From: a virus
Virus record (IMG/VR): IMGVR_UViG_3300012700_000247
Span: 1 to 36,091 of that record
Length of the DNA: 36,091 nucleotides
Strand: one strand, 5' to 3'
Under the pieces are notes generated by a model, which was given only the letters and a program-made list of their open reading frames with translations, did no database searches and was not told where the DNA came from. Positions 29,901 through 36,091 of the stretch are shown here, one piece after another; position 1 is the first letter of the stretch; each line of letters opens with the position of its first letter. The translations under genes were made by a program, and so were the position numbers.

Positions 29901-32900
29901 GTTCGTAAGGCTCGTGAAGAACGTAACGGCATCCTGACCGGAATGGAGCAGCGCGAGATTCTACGTCAAGTAGAAGAGCGCAATCCGGGCGTGGGCGACA
30001 TCAAGCCTACTGAAGGTGCAACGGAAAAAGAACGCAACAAAGCGCGTACCAAACAAGAAAAGGGCCTTGAACAACAGTACGAAGATACGTCTGTACTCAA
30101 GGCTGCACAGATATTGGAGCAGATGTACAACCGCGTGAACAAACACGCTTTGTACAAGACTAAACATAAAGATGCGTTGGGCAATCTGTACGAGTTCATC
30201 TCTCACGCGATGACGGATGACGAGTTCCAAAAAGATCTGGCTAAGATCCAGATTCATCCGAACGACGCGCTCTACACGTCCAACTACGGCAAGATCACCA
30301 GTACGCTTCAGGCCGAAGGTAAGGGTAAGAAAGCCACACAAACTATCTGGAATCGTTTCACGCAAGCCGTGCGGGATCTCATTGGCATTCCACGTCAACA
30401 TCAGGTTGGCAACGTCATGCTAGAGGTTTCAGAAGCGTTCAACGATCTCGTTCGTGCGCCGACCAAGGTCGAAGGCGTCGAGCCTCTTGCTGCGCGTCGC
30501 GCCGCCGGGAAGGTCTACAAAGCCCCGCCCGTGCAGATTGATACGGCGCAAAAGTTGATCGACAGCAAGTTGGAGTCCTTCAACAACCATATTGAAGAGA
30601 CGAAGAAAGACAAACTGACGCGCTATCAGAAGTTCGAAAAAGCAGTCACGACGCTCCAGAGCAGTCGCCGCGCTGCCAAAGCGTTGCAGGATTCCGCTCG
30701 TATGGCGGGTATAGATCTCAGTCTGTACGACGCAATCAGTCTGTCTACGGGTGTGTCGCAGGATCAGTCGGCGCACTACATCGACCGATACAACGAGAAC
30801 GTCAGTCGGCACATTGAGAAGGTCGCCAAAGAAAAGAACATGTCGTTCAAGGAAGCCGCCAACCTCATGGACTGCTACATGATGGCGATGCACGAACCTG
30901 AACGACGGTTCGTACACTTTCTTTTAAGTTCGCCTTTGGACAATACCGTAACCAACAAGTTCAAACTTAAACTGCCGGATGCGTCTGGCAACATGTTTGA
31001 TCACGAGGCTACGGCTGCGGGTCACCGTGAAAAGATTCGTGCTTTGTTGGACGATTCGGCAAATCTAACTGAGAAGAAGCACGTGTTCCGTCCGGGCGAA
31101 GAGCCGACGAGCGTTGCTCAGGAACTGCGGCGACAACTGGAAGATCTCGTATTCAAGCGGGACGCTACTGGAAGTCTGGTCAAAGATTCCAACGGCAATT
31201 ACGTGACGAGCGGTTACGTTACCAAGGACGGCGCAAGCCGTTTGAAGGTTGCAGGTAAGCCGACCGAAACGGATATCAATCATCCGACGTACAACGTGAC
31301 CGGTGAGCATAGCAAGGCTGCGCTAGATCAGATCCGTGCAATGCGAGATCAGGATTTACAGAATCCGAAACTTGCCGAACACATCAAGGGCATTGAAAGC
31401 AACATCCGCACCGTTCAAGACAACACCCGGATGCTGAACCGCAAAGCGGGGTATTGGTCAAATCCTGTAGACAACCACGTGGACTTCTACAACTTTGCCA
31501 ACTACATCACGTTCAAAGGTCTGGGCGGTGATCCTAAGAGTGGCGGCAACCGATTCCGCGATGATTTCGAACGCTCCGGCAAGCGTTACGGTACGTCCTA
31601 TACGGACACTGCGCGTGAGTTCGGTGGTCGTACCAAGGGCAACACCAACAACAGCATCTTTGAAACGATGGCTGATGGTGTGAAGTCCGCGATGAACGTG
31701 GGTCGTAAATCCATCATCGACTCGGTTAAAGAACTGCACGAGAGTTTTCCAAGCCTTGTGTCTAAGGGCGAGTCGATTGAGTTCGGTAATCGCGAAAAGA
31801 TGGCTGACGCCATTGAGAAAGCGCAGAAGGAAGGCAATGCGTTCTTCCATCACGATGAAGATGGCAAGATCACGATCTACAACATCAAAGACAAGAAACT
31901 AAACGAAGCAGTTCGACGGTCGTACGAAGACACGTCCAACATCGTTAGCAAGGGTCTGGATGCTTTGGGTTGGGCCACTCGTGCCGTCTCCATGAGCCAC
32001 ACGCGATGGAACCCTGCGTTCGCTCCCTACAACTTCATTCGCCACGCGCTGACCAACACGTTTGCCATCACGGCAGATATGGGCGCAGTTCAGGGCGCGA
32101 AGTTCTTGGGACGAGTCACATCCAAGATTGCCGATTTTGGTGTCCTCAAAGCGTTTGACGTTGCTCGCGCCTACGAGAACGGTGAGTTCGACAGGCTTAA
32201 AAATTCGACAGATCCGTTTGAGCGCGACATCTACGAGTACATTCAACGAGGCGGTCGTAGTTCCTACCTGACAGGCTTGAGCAGTCGGGCGCAGTACGAC
32301 GAGGTCATCAGAGAACTCAAATCGACCAACGGCGTTGCCAAGACTGCCAAGGTCATCAGCAAGTTCGCGGATCACTTTGGCGACATGTTCGAACTCACAA
32401 CTCGTGCAGCGGCGTACAGCGTCGCCAAAGAGAACATGGTTCGACAGGTCATCGACGAATTCGTCAACAAGAACAAGCGCGTACCGACTGAAGCAGAGTT
32501 AGCGGCTCCTGAGTTCCAGAAGAAGGTGCAGGATCGCGCCGCCGCTTACACCAAGGAATTGATCAATTACGAGCATTCTGGAACCTACGGTAAATCGCTG
32601 GGGAACTTGTTCGCGTTCTGGAGAGCCAACGCTACAGGTGCGGTTCGCGCAATCGACTCCATCCTCCCTGCGTTCATCTCTGTGGATAACTTCGTCCGCA
32701 ACTTGCCGGAAGAACTACAGACGGCAAAGCAGATTGAGAAAGGCATCAATGCGTTCAAGGCAGCGAACAAAGGCAAAGAGCCAACGACTGCGGATCTAAC
32801 CAAGATTGAGTCTGCGCCAAATGTTGTTAAGGCCCGAGAAGCGCAACAGCGCATGGTCGCCAAGTTCAAGGAGCGTCAGAACACAACGCGACTCATGGTT

Positions 32901-33911
32901 GCCACGTTGATCGGTGCGGGTATGGCGGCATACAGCATGTCGTACGCTGCTGCCGATAAAGACGAGCAAGGACGCAACAAGGTTGCCACCGACGATAAGT
33001 CGATGTGGGTTAGAAATTGGCGTATACCAGTTCCCAAGGGTTTGCTTGGCAAAGACAACGACTACGTTCAGATCCCGTGGGGATTCGGCGGCGGTGCGCT
33101 TGCAGGTATCGGGGCGCAGATGGCGGCACTGTTGGCGGGTCACACCGACGCGAAGTCTGTCGCGGGTAACGTCATGACGTTGGTCAGAGACTCCTACCTC
33201 CCCCTGCCGACTGCGGAGTTCAACCCCGCCGACGATCCGGCAGCGTGGATCACAGACTCTATCTTGCCCTCCGTGCTGCGGCCTATTGCTGAGTACAAGA
33301 TGAACGTGGATACGTTCGGACGGCAGGTGCATAACAACCACATGACCAAGTACGGCAGCGTCTACGAGGGTGGTGACTACATCCCGCAGATGTACCAGAA
33401 GGCGTCTAGGATGTTGTTCGAATCGACGGGCGTTAAGATCGAACCTGCGTCGATGCACTTCCTTGCAAGCAACTACGTCGATGGGTACGTGCGCATGGGG
33501 CAGAGCGCCACGGACATGGCGATGTATGCAATGGGCGCGAAAGATCTGGATCCGAAGACGGTGCTGCTACCGTTCGGTAACTTCATCGGTAAGACCACCG
33601 ACTTTGACGCACGGCGTTACGCCGAAGTAGAAAAGGATCTTAAGTCGCAGCAAGAGACGGTCAACATGCTGATGACTCGCCCGGATCAATTACGGTCATA
33701 CATGGCGGATCACCCCAACGCTATGCTGCTGACGCACACCTACGACAAGATCAACAATGGTCCTCTTAAGAAAATCCGACAAGAGATCCAGCGGCTTCAA
33801 TCAAGCGACAAGACGCCAAAAGAAAACGCTGATGAGGTCGCACGTCTTAAGGACATGAGAGACATGGTGATGCGCCGTATGCTTGAGATCTACGACGAAC
33901 ATCAGGATTAA
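26979..33911 (+). CDS. Giant polyvalent virion protein with HExxH metallopeptidase motif (2310 aa)
   Basis: Probable ejected internal virion protein. The N-terminus repeats NPYDQFD (residues 3-9, 14-20), an opening shared with giant phage polyvalent proteins. Residues 49-86 form a Gly/Ala hydrophobic hairpin. Residues about 285-345 look like a winged helix and 477-530 like a small SAP/Rho-N type helix unit. A region about 720-800 is alpha-helical. HEATH at 874-878 (KDILHEATHAVTV) is a zincin motif; EFISHAMTDDEFQ further on may supply the third ligand. Long charged coiled coils follow. Residues about 1665-1900 (HTRWNPAFAPYNFIRHALTN to ATGAVRAIDSILPAF) resemble a large polyvalent protein-associated domain (LPD38-like). 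Hydrophobic patches near 1972-1990 and 2037-2055 precede a helical tail. The length is comparable with giant virion proteins of N4- and Bcep22-type podoviruses. Confidence 0.72.
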   Translation: MANPYDQFDKAGANPYDQFDPVAKPAESQTSALGSVKHGIMRSALPSAAGFLAGTAAGAAATPFVTPVGGAVAGIGAGMAASAAVEKAQNAFLESHPHLSKFLGLDEEQGAAEQKEHPYASMIGELAPNLVAFRPSTATFGKLLGKEAGAVVGTDAESIAKAADAAKKAKAATSNARLQALFNAGLGGGMETAQEAVSDQPMDPTKIAIATGIGALGQKETRFGKALGQYGTNIGEKIADKGIDATLGGINYINKLKAKGVPTEAPAAEATTAAPGEIKPGTVPTTDQILEAFQEPHVGYTNRNTQLIMNKFGIDFATAKGVLDKAAAEGKIVYQADRKRWNILGPDGEPLRDPATAEKPTPPAADQSGGTDTGGNVGSADVRSDVSAAGNEEAAATGSGGLDSDKGVSGQPPTAEATSPDTLKADQKNTPDASSTPPPPPPSAPTTVVREAADQTDPPKVKQVKESVNPPKVAPETKTAAQLLEAYDNKEKVNLFQLKKAAREMGLDAPHNSKQSLDEVIKLIRDKVSADSNAPIAPVVETTPAVAEVLASDKQKADAVATQVKQEEEKAPEAGQTLPDALKAAGVEKPSETSVEKPAEPLIVPEGPKLGTQEFLLNAVNELLTKVPSYQLDALADIKDRLLKLQPPDTQFVVNYPEYERQLKSIQRELGFYKPRPVTRAEQAPATVVHENSNDKLQGLLTDELPQGSLSRMQSVMEHIASDTLANDNMHPALRAIANFLVGAKSGKQAEKQGLALLKLVKDEKASAEAFARDTEARATKVKAKIAASEERLGRPLTPEETAAIEKEIPATKKSTQYVNGTFADIKMNIEGTAGHDAETIARLKREGKVAEYDPKTMTIHLTKEGMNAKDILHEATHAVTVETIKKYLTDPSSLIFKDTGNKYEGAPDYAFYRERRNQIFNEMVAVKRAAGEVHSEELVRVLATEAAQQAREEANAKFYPDREAKIKAEYLEAVRKAREERNGILTGMEQREILRQVEERNPGVGDIKPTEGATEKERNKARTKQEKGLEQQYEDTSVLKAAQILEQMYNRVNKHALYKTKHKDALGNLYEFISHAMTDDEFQKDLAKIQIHPNDALYTSNYGKITSTLQAEGKGKKATQTIWNRFTQAVRDLIGIPRQHQVGNVMLEVSEAFNDLVRAPTKVEGVEPLAARRAAGKVYKAPPVQIDTAQKLIDSKLESFNNHIEETKKDKLTRYQKFEKAVTTLQSSRRAAKALQDSARMAGIDLSLYDAISLSTGVSQDQSAHYIDRYNENVSRHIEKVAKEKNMSFKEAANLMDCYMMAMHEPERRFVHFLLSSPLDNTVTNKFKLKLPDASGNMFDHEATAAGHREKIRALLDDSANLTEKKHVFRPGEEPTSVAQELRRQLEDLVFKRDATGSLVKDSNGNYVTSGYVTKDGASRLKVAGKPTETDINHPTYNVTGEHSKAALDQIRAMRDQDLQNPKLAEHIKGIESNIRTVQDNTRMLNRKAGYWSNPVDNHVDFYNFANYITFKGLGGDPKSGGNRFRDDFERSGKRYGTSYTDTAREFGGRTKGNTNNSIFETMADGVKSAMNVGRKSIIDSVKELHESFPSLVSKGESIEFGNREKMADAIEKAQKEGNAFFHHDEDGKITIYNIKDKKLNEAVRRSYEDTSNIVSKGLDALGWATRAVSMSHTRWNPAFAPYNFIRHALTNTFAITADMGAVQGAKFLGRVTSKIADFGVLKAFDVARAYENGEFDRLKNSTDPFERDIYEYIQRGGRSSYLTGLSSRAQYDEVIRELKSTNGVAKTAKVISKFADHFGDMFELTTRAAAYSVAKENMVRQVIDEFVNKNKRVPTEAELAAPEFQKKVQDRAAAYTKELINYEHSGTYGKSLGNLFAFWRANATGAVRAIDSILPAFISVDNFVRNLPEELQTAKQIEKGINAFKAANKGKEPTTADLTKIESAPNVVKAREAQQRMVAKFKERQNTTRLMVATLIGAGMAAYSMSYAAADKDEQGRNKVATDDKSMWVRNWRIPVPKGLLGKDNDYVQIPWGFGGGALAGIGAQMAALLAGHTDAKSVAGNVMTLVRDSYLPLPTAEFNPADDPAAWITDSILPSVLRPIAEYKMNVDTFGRQVHNNHMTKYGSVYEGGDYIPQMYQKASRMLFESTGVKIEPASMHFLASNYVDGYVRMGQSATDMAMYAMGAKDLDPKTVLLPFGNFIGKTTDFDARRYAEVEKDLKSQQETVNMLMTRPDQLRSYMADHPNAMLLTHTYDKINNGPLKKIRQEIQRLQSSDKTPKENADEVARLKDMRDMVMRRMLEIYDEHQD

Positions 33912-33919
33912 GCAATCCT
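33904..33919. terminator. Small palindrome over the two converging stop codons
   Basis: AGGATT (33904-33909), loop AAGC, AATCCT (33914-33919): a perfect 6-bp stem symmetrical on both strands and containing both stop codons. No T-tract follows on either side. It may help end transcription or translation at the convergent junction. Confidence 0.4.
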
Positions 33920-34108
33920 CCAAACACGTACGCCAAGGCAACCATCCGTCATACTCGGAAATACTTTCACCCGGATGCCGCTTGCCTTGGCACGTGTATC
34001 TACCACATAGACCATGTGAGACGGCGTGAGCGTAGGGATAAAGAAACTATCCCCAACGCTCATACCCTCAAATGGGAAAAGCCACTTTGGCTCTTCAACC
34101 CGCTTCAT
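33908..34108 (-). CDS. Small conserved phage protein (66 aa), minus strand
   Basis: Starts at 34108 with GAGGT at 34112-34116 on the minus strand, inside the last 14 bases of the primase/helicase gene, and ends with a stop overlapping that of the giant + strand gene by four bases. The sequence (EEPKWLFPFEGMSVGDSFFI then PTLTP, HMVYVVDTRAKASGIRVKV) resembles small proteins with a W/F-P-F-x-x-M-x-V-G-D-S-F-F motif seen near phage replication genes; function unknown. It is a compact mixed alpha/beta protein without metal or membrane features. Most of its 3' half is one large inverted repeat (33924-33997), so its sequence may be shaped by an RNA structure as well as by protein function. Confidence 0.62.
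   Translation of the reverse strand: MKRVEEPKWLFPFEGMSVGDSFFIPTLTPSHMVYVVDTRAKASGIRVKVFPSMTDGCLGVRVWRIA
33924..33997. terminator. Long bulged inverted repeat at the convergent gene junction
   Basis: ACACGT (33924-33929) pairs with ACGTGT (33992-33997). After a two-base bulge (AC, 33930-33931), GCCAAGGCAA (33932-33941) pairs with TTGCCTTGGC (33982-33991). An inner CATCCG (33943-33948) pairs with CGGATG (33972-33977), leaving a 23-nt loop. Total 22 base pairs. It begins 12 bases after the + strand stop and lies in the 3' half of the minus-strand 66-aa gene. It could terminate or stabilise transcripts from both sides, but it lacks T-tracts. Confidence 0.55.
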
Positions 34109-36091
34109 CGTACCTCAGACCATAGACTGCAATAGGTGGCGTCTCGCTGCCGTTCTTCCACCCGTTCGATAGTCGCTGCTTGCCGTGATAGACCAACATG
34201 CCGTCTTCACGCAAAGCGTTTTCGAAGTCCCGGATACTGACCTGATACTCGGCAAGGAATTTACGGAACTCCGTCTTGGAGATGTAGCGAGTCTTGGCAT
34301 GCACCTCAGTGCGCCCGACCAACGGACCATACGGTTCGCCAATCACATCCCCTTCATTCAGGATCAGGAAGTTCCTCTGATTGCGAAGGACGAACTCACC
34401 GACCAACGCCCTGTAGTCCAGACTGTTCAGCGGGGTGTTATCCCTAATGCTGCACATATTAGAAACCACAACTCGGAAGACGCGGTCGATATCGATGTTA
34501 ATGATCTTGGCTTCAACGGCAAGTTCCCCCGCCGCGAAGGTCGCCGCAGTCGAGTTCTCGTAGAATCGGTATGCCACATCAGCACCAAAACTCTGACGGA
34601 ACTTATTGATCCACTTATCCACAAGGTTCTGGATATAGTCGAAGCCGACCTTAAAGCAATACACAGCAAACTCAGGCCCTGCCCATCCGTAGTTGGTGCG
34701 AAACACGTCGAAGATCTCACGACCGCGTTCGGGGTTCTTGGCAAGCGGTGCGGGTTTGCGGATGTTGAACTCAATGATGCGGGCCATCTCACCATCTGGG
34801 CTATTCTTCAACTGCATCATCTTGTCAGCGACAGGTTGGTTCGTAGTGAACAGCGCTAATAACGAGGCTGAGAATTCGATATCACGTTCAGCGTTAACCG
34901 ACCCTTGCATACGGATCTTGGCTTTGCCGTGCGAGATACGATGTATAAGGTTGGACAGTTGATCCGGCTTCTTGTTGGAAACCTCGTCACAACCCAATGG
35001 CAAGTTATGCAGCCCAAGGTATCGACCGACCATTCCGTTATCAGTTGCATCGAAGACACTCAGTTCCTTAGGGTTACCCCAGATACTCAAGCAAGCGTAT
35101 AGCGCACCTGTCTTGGCTACGCCGGAGTCTCCGGCAAACGAGATGACTGCGCCGCTTGTACTGGTGTGATGGATCAAGGTCGATCCGAATCCAAGCAAGC
35201 CGCCGTAGGCATGCATTTCGAATCCCGGCTCGTTCAATGCGTTGAACGACTCTTTCCACAAGTTGTAGTTGCCGACCGGTCGCAGGAGTTTCGCAATGTT
35301 CCTTACGAATGGCGACGCCGGAGCAACGCGCTTATCGCCACTTGGGATGATCTCTATGTTGCCAATTACGAAGGCATCCTTCTTCTCGGTCCACCCCATC
35401 TGCATGCGCATCTGATCTGCTGCTCTGTACTCTTTCATGAACTCATCCCATTTCTTGATGTAAGCCATTACGTGAGTTATGTGCTTGTTATCGAATGTCG
35501 CCCCATGCTTGGGCAATGTTGTTTTGAGTGCCTCTTGTGCCTGTGAGATCGACATAGGAAGCAGGAAGTCTCTGTCCTCGTCATGCGGCAGGGATACCCG
35601 CATCTCTAAGCAGTCACCATCGTGTGGGCTGAACATACGACGCAAGGGATATATGTCGTGCCGGAATACCATGATGGGCGCTGATTGAACGGGCGCGCCT
35701 TCATCGTCCTTCTCGACCGGAGGTAAATAGTAGACCCCGCCGTTTATTCCTCTGACGTAGGGCTTGAGGAAGTCTGGGAACTTTGGAACTTCTTTGGGAT
35801 CCGGAACCTTCCAAACTGCGTTCGACGCAGTGGGCGCTTCTCGGAAGACTCGGCAGAGGGCAAGAGGATTCTTGATTTTGCCCCTATGTGGACAACCGTC
35901 ACATCCTCCGGGGTTTTCGGATTCGAATTGCGCACACCCCTGTGGCTTCCCATCGGTTTGTTTAGCCTTAGTATTGGTCGATTCACGGTTGTATCCCGGG
36001 TGACGTTCGGACATTAAATGGATCGCGGTCTCACGATCCTCACAGTGCCACGCTATCGATAGCCCTGCTCTCCACATAGGCTCACGTAGTG
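34095..36091 (-). CDS. Phage replication primase/helicase, DUF927-like (5' partial)
   Basis: Replication ATPase. The frame stays open to the window edge (codons L-R-E-P precede the first ATG at 36077), so the N-terminus, perhaps a primase-polymerase domain, is missing. Numbering from that Met: an internal start-like block (MWRAGLSIAWHCEDRETAIH), then four cysteines C48, C59, C62 and C75 that could bind zinc; Walker A GDSGVAKT at 316-323; a Walker B-like LPLGCDEVS; sensor-1 type LLALFTTNQ; and a possible arginine finger in EMARIIEFN. This set fits DUF927-type superfamily 3/AAA+ helicase proteins of phages. The C-terminal part (about 540-660) is mixed and probably a DNA-binding or winged region. 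It is read opposite to the structural genes and overlaps the 66-aa gene start by 14 bases. Confidence 0.82.
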   Translation of the reverse strand, partial: LREPMWRAGLSIAWHCEDRETAIHLMSERHPGYNRESTNTKAKQTDGKPQGCAQFESENPGGCDGCPHRGKIKNPLALCRVFREAPTASNAVWKVPDPKEVPKFPDFLKPYVRGINGGVYYLPPVEKDDEGAPVQSAPIMVFRHDIYPLRRMFSPHDGDCLEMRVSLPHDEDRDFLLPMSISQAQEALKTTLPKHGATFDNKHITHVMAYIKKWDEFMKEYRAADQMRMQMGWTEKKDAFVIGNIEIIPSGDKRVAPASPFVRNIAKLLRPVGNYNLWKESFNALNEPGFEMHAYGGLLGFGSTLIHHTSTSGAVISFAGDSGVAKTGALYACLSIWGNPKELSVFDATDNGMVGRYLGLHNLPLGCDEVSNKKPDQLSNLIHRISHGKAKIRMQGSVNAERDIEFSASLLALFTTNQPVADKMMQLKNSPDGEMARIIEFNIRKPAPLAKNPERGREIFDVFRTNYGWAGPEFAVYCFKVGFDYIQNLVDKWINKFRQSFGADVAYRFYENSTAATFAAGELAVEAKIINIDIDRVFRVVVSNMCSIRDNTPLNSLDYRALVGEFVLRNQRNFLILNEGDVIGEPYGPLVGRTEVHAKTRYISKTEFRKFLAEYQVSIRDFENALREDGMLVYHGKQRLSNGWKNGSETPPIAVYGLRYDEAG

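Overview
The window is a stretch of a tailed bacteriophage genome. It is almost completely coding: 35 protein genes, gaps rarely above 70 bases, many start/stop overlaps, and no tRNA, rRNA, CRISPR array or insertion sequence that I can see. It carries capsid, adaptor, tail-nozzle and fibre genes, a lysis cassette and an ejection-protein module. There is no tail sheath, tube or tape-measure gene, which points to a short-tailed (podovirus-type) phage of a Gram-negative bacterium. Many small proteins resemble families I associate with uncultured marine and freshwater phages, so an aquatic proteobacterial host is my best guess, but the sequence does not prove it. Portal, terminase, maturation protease and DNA polymerase must lie outside the window.

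Layout on the + strand. 51-1944: a putative decoration or minor head protein, then a Mu-type major capsid protein whose ribosome binding site sits in a perfect 10-bp inverted repeat. The block ends in an intrinsic terminator. 1945-2069: a structured non-coding leader. 2070-5572: structural proteins, including a 754-aa modular carbohydrate-binding fibre or spike. 5569-7362: a small membrane protein and a cluster of very basic, glycine- and histidine-rich proteins, one of them 42% histidine. 7363-10929: two adaptor/connector-like proteins among small zinc-ribbon and structural proteins, ending in a second terminator. 10996-16776: a fibre region with an 866-aa repeat protein, a 676-aa fibre with copies of a beta-module, a small structural protein and a polyglycine tip-like protein. 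16786-17967: a lysis cassette with two small membrane proteins and a GH24 endolysin. 17970-20925: a tail-nozzle-like protein and two small proteins. 20941-33911: the presumed ejection module, with 642-, 283-, 820- and 2310-aa proteins and an embedded GNAT-like/cupin-like gene pair. The 2310-aa protein carries an HExxH metallopeptidase motif.

On the - strand, 36091-33908 holds a replication primase/helicase (5' end beyond the window) and a 66-aa protein. This transcription unit converges on the morphogenesis operon; the two final stop codons overlap by 4 bases within a set of inverted repeats.

The most unusual features are RNA-scale: the hairpin over the capsid gene start, a 16-bp bulged hairpin at 7013-7092, a similarly built one at the convergent junction (33924-33997), and a terminator-like hairpin inside the first lysis gene. 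At the protein level the histidine-rich cluster, a short 'xGG' motif shared by seven proteins, the 20-unit repeat protein and the GC-mosaic fibre stand out. All family assignments come from reading sequence, not from database searches.
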